Below the pieces are notes generated by a model that was given only the letters and a program-made list of their open reading frames with translations, did no database searches and was not told the origin of the DNA. DNA of 64,000 nt from Motacilla alba alba (lineage: Eukaryota > Chordata > Aves > Passeriformes > Motacillidae). Below, piece after piece: positions 48,040 to 60,199 of the stretch (position 1 is the stretch's first letter; each line of letters opens with the position of its first letter). The DNA lies in assembly GCF_015832195.1 (NCBI RefSeq), contig NC_052019.1:50223016-50287015 (forward strand), in the 5' to 3' direction. Made by a program: the position numbers and the translations under genes.

Positions 48040-49350
48040 TATTACAGAATTTGAATAACTTTTACCTTTTACTTGCTGCTGCCTGTCAAAGAGCAGGGCT
48101 CACTCCTTCCAACATGATTTCATAAGGACGGCCAAGACTTACAAGACTTAATCACATGCACAATGTACACATGCACAAGTAGCACTTTTGGGCAGGATTG
48201 TTGTCCCGCTGGAGCCAATACAAACTTAAGGTCTAACTGGTCTCACACAATAAAAACAGCTCACTTCTACTCTTGCTCTCCTCTCATCAATAACAACTTG
48301 CAAATACATAGAATGAAAAAGCAAACGAGTAAAATTCACATCTCCTTATTCCATGGAAAAGTTTGCTTATATTCTTAACTATTTCAGCCATAGCTGGATG
48401 GTAGTTTTCACTAAGAAACATAATTTATTAATTACATTACTATAATGTGATTTTGCAACAAACCACGAAGGATCCATTGTTATTCCACAGAAAAAGGGTT
48501 TGCTTTGTATTCTTTCATTTGAAACAAACATGGCATTAGGCTTTGTCTGCTAACAACAGAGGGAGTTACTCTGTACTTGAATTAAATTTTCTAGAGAAAT
48601 GTCTGAGTAACTGTCATGAATAGAAATTACATATTGTGCACAGAAAAGGGTTTAAATAGGGAACTTTTAGGCAGTGCAACTCTTGTTACTTTTTTTCCTC
48701 CAAAAATGAAATTCAACATTGTGCAGAGTGTATGCAAGCCCTAAATATCATGTGTATTCTTATTTTGAGAGCTAGTGGGGACTTAGGTATTTCATAGGTT
48801 CTGTTTGGACATGGAATTTTACCTGTGTGCTGCAAGGCATCTGCAGAAGTCCATAAATGGATTCAATAAATGTTGCTCAGGCTAGGCTGAGTTTTGTTAT
48901 TATTTTCTCACTTTCACTATTTTACTTTCACTTTGAACCCTGCTTTATAGCTTCTGTCAGATATGAGTTATTGTTCTTGGACTTGAAAACATATTATTGA
49001 ATAATAATTTTTTTTCCTCTAAACAGTTTTCATGAAATGGCAGGTTTTGTCAAGGGCTAAAAATACTCCTATAGGAAGACATCCTCAGAGTTCCATGGAA
49101 GTCATCTTTCTCTCATTTTTCATGTCAAAAGTAATATGTTGCTTTCAATGCTGTGTAAGTTTTGCTCCCCATCTTTGCTGTTTTCAGGAGCATAAAAAGG
49201 AATACAAGAAATGGTCTATTAATAGATATTATTGCCTAATGTCATTGCTTTGGAAAGCTAGTGTCTGTGTGTTGCAAACTGTAGCCCACACAGAAGTTAC
49301 AGACACCAGGACAAGTATGATTCCTTTTGCTTCATTTTTTTTTCTGTTGC
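48040..49350. other. Unique sequence, no gene seen
   Basis: No exon or repeat family recognised before the exon-like segment at 49353. Confidence 0.5.
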
Positions 49351-49352
49351 AG

Positions 49353-49413
49353 ACTTACAATTGCCAATACCCACAGACACCAGAAAAATATTATATAAAA
49401 ATGAGAGTGTACA
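49353..49413 (+). other. Candidate internal exon with strong splice sites
   Basis: A 61-bp segment is bounded on the left by a textbook acceptor (cattttttttctgttgcag) and on the right by a consensus donor (ACA|GTAAGT). Two of three frames are open. One reads TYNCQYPQTPEKYYIKMRVY (phase 0 to 1); the other reads LQLPIPTDTRKILYKNESV (phase 2 donor). The second is phase-compatible with the candidate terminal exon at 61562, but so is the first through to a stop, so phase does not discriminate. Neither peptide is recognised. Splice-site quality is the main support; a chance cryptic exon cannot be excluded. Confidence 0.3.
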
Positions 49414-49429
49414 GTAAGTGAGCTGTCTT

Positions 49430-49590
49430 TGACACCTTTTATGGGGTACACATGCTTTTCTGAGGGAAAGCAAAAAGAGGATCATATTTCTTACTCATAA
49501 AACAACATTGTGCATAACATGAGAGGATTAATGAACCTCAAATGCTTAGAACCAAGGAGCTGTTTGGAAAAAGGTATATACAGCTAACAG
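49430..49590. other. Putative intron sequence, nothing recognised
   Basis: Ordinary AT-rich sequence after the donor-like site at 49414. Confidence 0.4.
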
Positions 49591-49619
49591 TACAGTATTG
49601 CTGTAACAGTACAGCAATA
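49586..49619. repeat. Hairpin with overlapping direct repeat
   Basis: tattgctgt (49596-49604) and acagcaata (49611-49619) pair perfectly over 9 bp with a 6-nt loop. taacagtacag also occurs twice, 19 bp apart, overlapping the same arms. Confidence 0.85.
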
Positions 49620-49898
49620 TATGACTAAAAATCTTGATAAGAAGTTTTCCTATGGAATTATTTGTAATACTTCTTTTTCCAGATTGGAGTTCCTTCAGTA
49701 AAGGCCACACTATTACCTGATGCTTCAATTAAGATGAAAATTACATTTCAGAATAGTAGTTTTCTCTGTGGTTTTGAGGGGGTCCATTGCTAGTTTCCCT
49801 ATTTGTGTATGTGGTTGTCTCAAAGTGCCTGTTTTCTCAAAGAAAATTTTGGGAACAAATGCATTTTTTTGAGGTTATGCTAAAAAAATTATAATTAA

Positions 49899-49915
49899 TT
49901 TTTTTTTTTTTTTTT
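49899..49915 (+). repeat. T17 homopolymer
   Basis: Seventeen consecutive T; a T12 run follows at about 49980-49991. Confidence 0.9.
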
Positions 49916-49994
49916 AAGAAATGCAATTTGGACTTTCATCAGAAAACCTAATTCGTTGATAGAAGTTAGAGGCTGTTTATTTTTTTTTTTTCCG

Positions 49995-51220
49995 TGAAGC
50001 ACAGGCTTGGGTAAGGTCAGTTCTCTGCACCATTGCCAATTAACTTACAGATGAAATGGGTATTTCTGAGAATTGTCTGGAAGGTCTTTCATTCTTCCAT
50101 GCCCAGTCCTCCATGACTCTCTGTCTCCTCTCAGCTCACCAGGGTATTTTCTTTGTTTGAAAGCCTTACAGTCTCTCTTTGAAGGGTGGCACTTTTCTCA
50201 TATATGAATACTGAAGCAAAGTATGCTTGAGGGCCAAGATACTGTAGTGGTTTCAGTTCGCCAATTTAAGATTTCCCCAGTTTTGAGATTTCCCAACGAA
50301 TGCGCTATTGAGTCATACTATGACACATACACAAGAGTAAAGCTACCTACATCTAGAACAATGCCTGAAAAGACTCCTTCTCTAGAAAATCTACTGCCAG
50401 GCCTTTTAGATCACCCATGATATTCCCTCTCAATTCTTTGCACAGTGATACTGTAGATGAGTAGGATTTCATTGGAAACACAGTACTGTGGTAAATACTG
50501 TCTCTCACAAGCATAAATATTGCGTATATTTATCAGATGTACTGACAAGGACCTCAGAAATATTCCTTCTAAGACAGTTTCTTTGCACGCTAAATATAAA
50601 AACTTTTCTTCACATATGCTCCCAAATGTTACAGTGCTCAAAGAAAGAGGCAGAACTCCGTTCAGCAAGGGAGATGCTGTAGGTTTGCTACCAGTACTGG
50701 TATTATAACTTCAATGGAAATTATTCTGGGCTCTGTTGGTGCTGGCAGCCTGCAAGTCTCTAATGGAAGCAAATGATAGACTTCCTAAAGCGACAGTATC
50801 ATTTCACTAATGTGCAACTAAAAGTATTCAAGTGAAATCTAATAGCTTTTACTCTCCAGAAACATTGTTAAAATAATTGCTCCTCTTTTTGCAAAGTAAT
50901 ATTTCATGTGGCAGATTTTCTGGAAAGAAGGTAACCTAAACCATAGCAGGAGAATATACATTGCTCAGAAAATTCTATAGTAATTCTTGGGTGGTATAAC
51001 AAGTGGGTTTCAAGATACCAAGACACTATGAGAAAAACCAAACCTTCCTGGGAAAAAATGGTCTATTTCCCTCTGTCCAAAACACATAGGACTTAGCCCA
51101 TATTGCTTATTTTACTAAATTATTTGATCTGTGCATTCTTTTACTTTTTTTTTTTTTGTATGATTAAGGCATCAGCCTGACAGCTTTGTTGTACTCTGAT
51201 GTTATCTAATTTTATTTCCA
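49995..51220. other. Unique sequence, no gene seen
   Basis: Open frames at 50223-50708 on both strands (up to 85 codons) overlap each other and are unrecognised. Confidence 0.5.
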
Positions 51221-51224
51221 TTTT

Positions 51225-51325
51225 CATACCCTCATATATGTGTGTTTATGTGTTTATGCATGTATATATTCATGCATTTGGGTAGTGCAGGTATGAATAT
51301 GTGTGTAGATGTGTATATGAAGAAA
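51225..51325 (+). repeat. Degenerate TG/TA-rich low-complexity stretch
   Basis: Imperfect runs of tgtg and tata with gaps; no unit longer than about 10 bp is pure. Confidence 0.7.
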
Positions 51326-51500
51326 GAGAGGGAGATGAGTAAGATATTAGTGCAGTACAACTAAAATATGACTAAAAGCTCGAGTAACATTTGGAAAAAG
51401 CTATATATTTAAGCACATTGCCTTTCCTGGCATAAGCTGTGTTTCGCAGTATTGTTTACCACATGAGGTTGTTTTAATTTGAGAAGTGAAGAAGAATAGG

Positions 51501-51532
51501 ATATATATATATACACACATATATATATATGA
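51501..51532. repeat. (AT)n/(AC)n compound microsatellite
   Basis: atatatatatat, then acacac, then atatatatatat. Confidence 0.9.
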
Positions 51533-51539
51533 TAATACA

Positions 51540-53640
51540 CTATAACATGGGCATTTGGTGTCATACACTTCAGTGTACAATTCTGGCCAAATGGGCAACG
51601 GGTAGTATTGTGTTTTATTTTTTTTTGAATTTTCCTGACTCAAACTTCCTCTGGTTTTTTTATTATTAGGAGTAAGGTGACAATTCATTACCTCTATGAA
51701 TTAAGCATAATCTCAAGCTGTGTTTTTGATACCTCATTGCCCTCAAGCATGGTAACTGGCACTCTTGATCTCTGGCATTTTGCTTTGCTGCTGCTGCCTC
51801 AAGAAAGGGATATAGTCACAGCTCAACAATTTTCCTTCTAGACCAGAGTTTATTCCCACTCCCAGTTGCAATAGGTTGCTGGGGAGTTTAGGGAAAAATG
51901 GAGTAAGATGCAGGATGTGGGAGGGCAGTTCTCTGCTCACCCCATTGTGCTGTAGGACAGCAGTGCTTTCAGCAACTGCTGCCAGCTCCCTGCAGCTGCA
52001 GTGCACCAGGTTCTCCTGTGATCGCTCTGCATTGTGTCATGGGCAGAAGCTGCCAGCTGGAGCGGGTAGTGCAGTCTGGTTGTACTTAAAAAAGTTGTAG
52101 ACTTTCTGCTGAGCCACTGTATTTCCCCACAAGGCAAAAAGTTACCTTTGCAGGCTGAACTCTCTGTTGATGCTTCCCAAGTCTCCTTCTAGTGACCACC
52201 ATGAGGAGAAAAGCAATGCACGAGTGCATCCCACCCCTCAAAGTGAGGGGCAGTAAGGGGGAATAACCTTAAGCCTCTCTAAAGTGAGGGGATGTCCCAC
52301 TCCTTTCTGATCATGTGGCTGTAGGCCTTACCATTGTGGTGTGATTTCAGCCTTGCATTAAGCTGACAGTGCCGTTCAATGTCTGAGCTTTGAAATTTAA
52401 CACTTTGCAAGTATTTAACCGCCTTGAAATGCTGACAGAAACATTCAGTTTTAAGTTCTATAAGGCCAAATTCTTTCCTCCCATAATTTCATTGGTTATA
52501 GTGAAATTATACCACAGAGAAAATTGTCACGGAAAATCCTAAAATAGTACTTTAATCACTAATAACCTCTAGACACATAGTGCTGCATTAAATAAATAAA
52601 TCCCCTTTTCAACCTTCAAAGTGTGTGTCTAATAAGAAAAGTGAGAGCCTATAATGTGGTGCCATTATATTCAACTGATCTGCTTCCTTTCTGGAACCAG
52701 AATCACATTAACTGGCTTCAGTGCCTGCATAGGATCCTGCCTGCTTAACAGTGTTAGTAGCCCTGCAAAGCCAGTACCCAAAGAAAAAGAGAGTTGCATT
52801 CTATCCTAATTAATTTTGCTCTGAAATGGTGGCTCAAGTATATATTAGCATAATACATTTGTATCTATTTTTTTAAAAGTCTACAGTTGATTATTATGAA
52901 ATTTTATAATTAGAATTGCTCCATGAGGAAATCTCTGTAACATCTGTCTGAATCTCAGCTACTCCTATTCAATCTCATTAAGGGCACTAGGACAACCCAG
53001 ATGATTCTGATCATATAATTAGAAAGCAATGATGCTCATTGTCTGATCTGTCCAGGAAAGCAATTGCTGAGGAGTGTGCACCAGAAATAATCCCATTTAA
53101 AGAGAGAGTCATTCCTCCCCTGTGACACCATGGCAGAGAGGGCTTAAGCCACTCTGAAGACAGCTTGAGTTTAAAGTTACTGCGATACAAACATTCAGCC
53201 CAAGGGTACACATTTACCCCAGGTCACATTTCAGAGCAGGGATGATGTTTAGCACAATTAGCCCCCTTCACATGCTGTAAAGTTCATATACTAAAATTAA
53301 TGTTTCTCTGAACTTGGTAAGGCATAAACACACACTTCATTGAGGCACGTGCCTAAAGGGTGAGGTGGGCTTGGGAAACAGATCCAAATTTGAATGCTGA
53401 GCAAACCTAGGTGCTGAAAAAGAATAAGTCATATTTTGTACACTGGCCACATAGAAAATAATTTTTCCAATATTTTTAATTCTATAAACTGGGCTTTTTA
53501 TCTTTTCTTTTTGAGATCATATGCCTACTTGTGAACCAGAAATAATTTCGTGATACACCTTAAGCAGCAGAGTTCATCTGTCTTTCAAGTCTGTATGAGC
53601 AGAAAAAGTGGAGTCAAGTGTTCATCCTTTGTTCCTTTCA
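51540..53640. other. Unique sequence, no gene seen
   Basis: A moderately GC-rich patch at 51890-52300 gives small open frames on both strands (up to 87 codons); none is recognised. It contains two copies of aaagtgagggg (about 52239 and 52281). Confidence 0.5.
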
Positions 53641-53647
53641 TTGGGTT

Positions 53648-53666
53648 TTTGTTGTTGTTGTTGTTT
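53648..53666 (+). repeat. (GTT)n microsatellite
   Basis: Five GTT units after a T-run. Confidence 0.85.
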
Positions 53667-54069
53667 TCAAAACTTGGGGAGCGGAATTCTATTGCATCAA
53701 TTTTTGTCTATTAGTGAACATGGGGTCTGCAATGTACTGAGTTTGAGTCCCCTGCAGCAGTATCAATAATGAATTATTTCCTTAAAAAAAGAACTATTTT
53801 TATGTTTATGTTTGTATTAATTTCCTTAAATTTTTTTATTCCTTTCTGTGACTTTTTTTCATGGGCTGTCATGGGTGTATTTTTGAGAAGATAAAAAATG
53901 AGAAGTGTGAATCTTTAGAAACAAACCCTTGTTACTGGATTGTTTTCCACATAACCAACAAAATTGGGACTTTTGTTTTCACCTCACAGCTGTAATCGTG
54001 TCTGAATTTATCTTTTCCATTAAGTTTCAGTTTGGTTTTATTTGTTTCTTTTTCTCCTTTTTCTGCTTA

Positions 54070-54146
54070 TGTGCGTGCATGCATACACACATACACGCAT
54101 ACTTTGACCTGTACTCATATGTTTACATACACACACCCACACACTG
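54070..54146 (+). repeat. CA-rich low-complexity stretch
   Basis: Interrupted (CA)n with gcatgcat and cgcata insertions; produces His/Thr-rich artificial frames. Confidence 0.75.
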
Positions 54147-54149
54147 CTA

Positions 54150-55095
54150 CAGGTAAAATACAATTTATTTTTCCAGTGCACACAGCATGGTCTAAATCAT
54201 GTATATGCAGTGAACCCCTGGCGTGTTGGGGAAATGTGCCTGAGCTCTACAGGCAGGGTGATGTTGACACTAGCTTCTCCGGCAGTGAACGCCCTGTGCT
54301 TTTTTTTCCCCAGAGGGCAAAACCCACAAAAGCCTGAGGGAATATTACCTTTGTGTTAAAAGGTGCACTGCAGTATGTTCAATTTATTTTGTGTACAGGC
54401 AGTAAAAGGACCCTGGATAAAGAGAGGAAAAGCAATGGCTTTTTGTTGCATTTTCCTTACTCTCCCAATGGTTCCCCTTTACATCTGAGAAGCAGCAGCA
54501 GGTGTTTGTTTTATTTGACACCTCACTGGAAAGGTCCACAGCACAAATTGAGCAAAGTGTGTTGCTGCAGTACCAAAGGCCTTTTTCATGTATATGTGTG
54601 TATGATGTTGGAGGAGACAGCTACAGCTTGTTAGTGATGATATCCCAATTACAGGTGACTCACCAGGGCTGCAAAGAGGATTTCAGCTCCAGTTTGGGAC
54701 TCTGGCACAGGATGCTCTCAGGCTATGTTGTGCTGCTGCCCTGTTGGACAGTGCTGCTGTCATGGCTGTCCTTCCCTCATTCCTGGAGGTACTGGGGATC
54801 CCCAGGGAGAACCATCTTTGTGAGAATGAGGGCTATGACACTGCAGGATGCAACCTGAGCATTAACGGGTCAGTGAGTGACAGCTGAGCCTTCTCTCTGA
54901 GGTACTGAGCTGGCTATCACTGCCAGGAGCACAAGGTCTAGACAGTGAAGTGTGCCAATTTAATTTTGTCACATGTGGCTGGGTTGCAGAGACATGGCTG
55001 TTTCTAGAACTCTTTGGCAATACTAAAACTGATTCAGACCACAATGCAACATTTAAGGATGCTAATTAGAAAATAATTGTGCTGGGTTGTACAGA
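54150..55095. other. Moderately GC-rich unique sequence
   Basis: 54640-54960 is GC-richer than the surroundings. Frames up to 118 codons (54502-54858, +) are present but unrecognised. I could not match the patch to a known avian repeat. Confidence 0.45.
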
Positions 55096-55099
55096 TTTT

Positions 55100-55370
55100 A
55101 CCATCGTAATATATCTTAAAGGCCCCTATAGAATGGGGAAGAAGGTATTTTAATGCACTTTGCATGCAAAATGAGGCACTAGATTTTGTGATTTGTAACA
55201 AAGCAGAGTACAACCGCCATCATCCAGTAAATCAGGAAGCAAAAATAGTTCTTAAGGAGTTAGTATTCTGCTTTATTTGCTAATTAAAATGGGGTTTGGA
55301 TCTGCTCTTCAAAATGATTGCTCTAATTAATTCGTTGCTCTTTTGCAGTTCTACCTTCTATGCCATCTGA
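55100..55370. promoter_or_regulatory. Enhancer-like element with palindromic octamer and TAATTA sites
   Basis: TTTGCATGCAAA (55159-55170) is a perfect palindrome made of two overlapping POU half-sites (TTTGCAT). Two homeodomain TAATTA cores follow at 55282-55287 and about 55325-55330. The stretch is high-complexity with no frame or repeat. Combined POU and homeodomain motifs suggest a developmental enhancer; this is inference. Confidence 0.3.
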
Positions 55371-55374
55371 ATAC

Positions 55375-58300
55375 AAGGCAATCCCTTGTGCTTCTCAAAA
55401 GCATGATGGTCAACAGGCCCTTTCTAAGAGCAGCAGGCTTTATTGCTTTGCAGTATTTAATAAAATGTCTATTCTATATCAGGGCTAAAAATCCATCCAT
55501 ATACACACTATCACAAGATTTATTTCCAATAAAATGCAAGTATAAACCCACATTTTTAATTAACATCAAATATTTGTTTAACTTAGGGAGAATTAAAAGA
55601 AAAACAGATGATCACTTTTATAAGGCCAGTGACAGATTTTAGCTTTAATTGCTTTTAAAACTTAATAAAAGATAGTGAGTATTGTAATTGCTATTTCTGT
55701 CACTGTGATGTAATCTTTCATTTTGTGGTTAAGGGATGATGTTTAAGGTAGCTCCTACAGTTGCCTTTAAAACGTTGTCTGCAGTATTGGCATGACTGTG
55801 CAGAGCATTAGACATCATGTATGGAAAGGGAACTAAGGGAGTGAAGTGTGGAAGAAGATGCACTCATTTTACATTCCTCAGAGTGCTCAAAAGTTTGAAA
55901 ATTATTCAGATCAGTCAGGACACAGATTTAAGGAGGTGTAATTGAAATATTGATTGTGAATATATTATCTGATAGAGGTAGCCTTGTGTTTTCTTAAACA
56001 TATCCTGCTTTTTGTGTGTGCATTTATATTATTCACGGGTTTCAGTGAAGAATTTAATGCCACAAAATCTGCTTGTAAACTGTTGAAGTCAGTGGCTTGT
56101 TCAATATAGGAAGATGTATAGTCTATTGTTTGTTCTATTGTTTGTATTAGAAAATTTGAATGAAAGGGAAAAATGAAGAATGGATCTGGAACTGGAGTTC
56201 ACTGAAGAAAGTGTAATCACTAGAAAAATCATTGAAAAAATCAATATAGAAAGAGAGTCTAGATGATTTCAAGATATTTTTGATCAAATCTGCAATACTT
56301 GCAAATAGTGGCATGATCCCACAAGTATCACTGGAGAGACCTCAACTATATTTGGAAAAGAGGTGTGAATCCCTTGCATCTTATACTATTTTGTGTTTTC
56401 CCAAGAGCAAGTTACACTTGCCATAGCTGACAGGAAAGTTTTAAGCTCTTCAGCTTTTCATTGCCAGCATATTTGGAACCTTGGTTTAATTAAAGTGTGT
56501 CTAAATGACCATGATTACAGCCTGTTGTATTTTAAATATTTAGTATATTAAAGATGAATGGTCCTAAATTTAGTTTTGTGAGGCTTTTTATGCCTTCAAG
56601 CCTGAGCTATGTCAGGGTAGTGGCTTTTGGAATATGTTTTGCGCAATGTCTGGATCCAGGGTGTTATGAACACTATTTTAAATATTGGATAACTGTAGCA
56701 AAAATCGGTTTTTCAGGAAAGCATCTTTGCCAGCCCAAACCTCCAAGCTATTTCAAGTTTATCTCTCCATATCTATTTGGTTGGTCATTAAAAAAAGTAA
56801 ATACGAAAATATCCTCATAGTACCTGGGTACTCTCCGGTTGAGAAATTTCTATCAGAACAGTATTTGTTAGTAAATAAGAAATCATGGGAAGGAACCAGC
56901 ATTTATCTTTCTTTTTTTGCCCATCTGTCTTTTCAACAGCAATCCAATATCAAACAGATACTTTTAAAGTTTACTTCCTTGAAAATGAGCAAGCAGACTA
57001 AATGGCCCCTACAGGTCCCATAAAACAAATCTTCTCTGGGATCAGAGGCAGTGCTCAGCCCGTCTCTACTGTGAGCGTTGTTTCTTGCAGAGGGCCTCCT
57101 CTCTGCTGGGCACACCTGATTCTTCCTGGAACAAGGTCCTTCCTACTCTAGGGAACTACACTCCATCCATTTTTGTGTGTCATCCACCCTCATCTTGCTC
57201 ACCTCCACCTGATTGTCATTTCAGCTCAGTACTAAACTCTGTCTTTCTTGCTCCATTTTTTCCTCCTAATGATTTATTAAAATAATGACCCACATTTTCA
57301 TAGCTGAGTGTTTGCAGCTTGCAAATTGTTGCAAGTACTTAGCCTTCATTTTTGTGATATAACGTTGTGATTTACTGCTGTAATAGTTATTTTCCCTATG
57401 TCTGGAATACAGGCTTGCATACTCAAATCTTCATGCTCCTATACATTTACATTTGCAATTCCTTTGCATTTCACTCCCACTACCCAGCAGCTTTGTAGCT
57501 ATGCATTTGCAATATACTACTCTGACAACAACAAAATCTTTTCAGTTAATTCTTTATTCAAAAATAGAAAAAGAAAAATTTCTCTTGGTAGCAGTAAGAG
57601 GGGAAAAAAATCTGTGTGTGATTTGCTTCCTAATTTCACTGCATTATTGTCATTCTTAACTACCTGTCATCTGTCTGTGCCTGTCAAAATCTGCTGATTT
57701 TCTCTGTTGTCCATCCTTATTTTAATGGAGGTGCTTATTTTAATGGAGCTTTTTGGAGGTGCTTCCTGACACAGAAAGGAACTAATAAAGTGTTTTTCTC
57801 CTGCGTAAGCAGCATCTGCTGATACTTCTACCTGGTAAAACACTTATGTTTTTGGAAAAAGGCAAGAGTGTCTAGAAGCTAAAACACAAAGTCCTACCAG
57901 TCTGAGTACTGATGAGATATCTTCTGGCAAATGTGTGAGATGAGAGGAGTGCAGTGGGAGAGCCTGGTGGTATGGAGAGATAGCTGAAACAAGCAGATGG
58001 CTTAAAGGAAGCTGAGAAAGGCTGTTAGCACATAAAGCAGCAGACACTTGATGATAAATTGCCATTTTGAGTTGCTAGTTTTTTCTTCCTTATTTAGCTA
58101 ACTACTGTTCCAATAATGACTTATATAATAGCTTCTCTTGGAAGACATTTACATCTCCTTTCATTGGAGGCATCTTTTTTATGGAATGAAATCACAGACT
58201 TAAAAAACCAGTAAGGTCTAATATAAGGAAAGGGTAAAAAAATACTGAGATGAGAGAAAGGTAATTATGCAATTTGATTCCTTTTCCTCTATTCAAGGAA

Positions 58301-58995
58301 AAGTCATTAATTGTCCTATCAATGGAAAGTAAGACCCAGGAGTCCAAAGAAGGGAGTCTAAGTGGCCAGGCTGCTCTGGTTATAGTATCTGCACCTTTGC
58401 CAGAGGTAGCTTATTCCTGTCCAGCTTTTGTGTCCTGGATATAGGCTCTATATCATCCCTAAGCTCTTCATATCTTGCTGCTTAAGGTGTATCATTACAG
58501 TAGTAGACCTGTCCATTACTTCTCATCTAACTTCGGGAAGAACCTTTAATTTACTGTTAGTTTTAATTTCCCTGCCTGTGAATTCTAGCTTACAGCTCTT
58601 AACTGACCTCAGAGCAGCACATGTGGGAGGTGGAAGCTTGTTACATTACATCAAGTAATATAGTATTTATCAAGAACACTCAAGGATGAGACATCTTCTC
58701 AAAGCTGCACACAAAGATTGCCTTTTGCCACAGAGGTAGAGGGCCAGGCAGATCTCTACAGCAGGTCAGTCCTGCATGATAAGCCCGTGGCAGGAGAGAT
58801 GCTCCTTTCAAGTAGTTGTCCCCATCAGACAGTCTGGGTAATATGTGGCACGTGTATGTGGGGCAGTCACTGCTTACTTGGACAAGGGAGCATCAGGGCA
58901 TATTTCAGATGCTCTAAAATGCTCTAAAACTTGTGCATTCATGTGACTGGGCCTGTGCTGGGTCTTCATGCAAGTCCTGTAAGCTATTTGGTGTC
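55375..58995. other. Long unique stretch, no gene seen
   Basis: Open frames up to 112 codons (56685-57023, +) are unrecognised. Small direct repeats occur at about 56120-56145 (tctattgtttgt, two copies) and 57718-57748 (ttattttaatggagg, two imperfect copies, 18-bp period). A pyrimidine-rich patch lies at 57120-57270. Confidence 0.5.
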
Positions 58996-58998
58996 TCC

Positions 58999-59421
58999 AA
59001 AGAGCAAAGATACTGGTGAAGGGTCTGGAGAACAAGTCCTATGAGGAGCAGCTGAAGGAGCTGGGGGTGTTTAACCTGGAGAAAAAGAGTCTCAACAGGA
59101 CCTTATTATTCTCTACAATTACCTGTAAGGCAAGATGAGGTTTAGTCTCTCATCCCAGGTAACAAGCAACAGGAAACAGCTTCGAGTTGCACCAGGACAG
59201 ATGTAGACTGGATATTAGGTAGAGTTTCTTCACTGAAAGGGTAATTAGGCATTGGAACAGACTGCCCAGAAAAATGGTGGAACCATCATCCCTGTTTAAA
59301 AATCATGTGGATGTGGTGCTTAGAGACAGGGTTTAGTGATGAACTTGGCAGTGCTGGGTTAATGGTTGGATTCAATGATCTTAGGGCTCTTTTCCAACTG
59401 AAATGATTCTATGATTCAATG
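58999..59421 (+). mobile_element. CR1 LINE 3' fragment
   Basis: The stretch begins at the C-terminal ORF2 region, translating to KGLENKSYEEQLKELG-like text with indels. It continues through the 'cagatgtagactggatattaggtagag' (RLDIR-type) and 'cattggaacagactgcccag' (HWNRLP-type) blocks and the 3' untranslated end 'ttggattcaatgatcttagggctcttttcc'. It closes with octamers 'atgattctatgattcaatg' near 59421. 5'-truncated and decayed. Confidence 0.92.
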
Positions 59422-59429
59422 AAATACAT

Positions 59430-60080
59430 CCTGGATTAGACATGGTAAGTGTCCTTCGCCAGTTGTCTAACAATGGGGTGGTTCTGGTTTCTAAGAGAAC
59501 AGTAAGATACTGGTGTGCTTCAGGGCAAAAACACATGCAGCCCTTGGGAACCTGGCAGTGCATTCTTTGGTTTCCTTTTTCCTAAGTACATTGCTTTAAT
59601 GTTATTCCATAACATCTATTCATTACTGCTAATGAACATAGAAATGATAATGAAGATGTAGCTCCAATTTCCTACTGTACCTGTAAAATATTAGTAATTT
59701 AAATGAGGCCATGCAAACCATAAAATTACAGCATCACACACTCTGGTTGCAATATGATTGGATTGCCTCTCTAAATGGTCCATCATCAATCCCAATAAAG
59801 GTAAAGTGTGGGTCTAACTGTTGTCTTGAATCCAATAGTTTAATTTTATTGCCTCAGCAGCAGCTGTTTAAGTGCCCCTTCCTCTGCCACTCAGTGCTGT
59901 GATAGGCCTTTTCCATAAAGGAAGTTCATTGAACCTGCCAGGATTCTGCTCCAGCCTACCGCAAGGGATTCTCTCAGGTTTAGAAGTACACAGATTATTC
60001 AGAAGGCTATAAATGAGTAAGAGATGTGTGAAAGTCCATATTTTCCCTGAGCTTAATTTAAATTCAACAGAAAAAAATAT
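59430..60080. other. Unique sequence, no gene seen
   Basis: No exon or repeat family recognised. Confidence 0.5.
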
Positions 60081-60083
60081 TAG

Positions 60084-60145
60084 AGTCATAGAATAACCTG
60101 AGTTGGAAGGGACCCACAAAAATTATCAAGTCCAGCTACTGGGAA
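60084..60145 (-). mobile_element. CR1-type 3' tail remnant
   Basis: On the - strand this reads ctggacttgataattttt, gtgggtcccttccaactcagg, then ttattctatgactct, the same tail type as in the SINE at 43.6 kb. No tRNA head or CR1 body is recognisable further along (to about 60200), so it may be a truncated SINE or an extremely 5'-truncated CR1. Confidence 0.75.
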
Positions 60146-60199
60146 TATTCACCAATAGTTCTCAAGTTATCCAACCATCCACAATCCATTACATTCATG

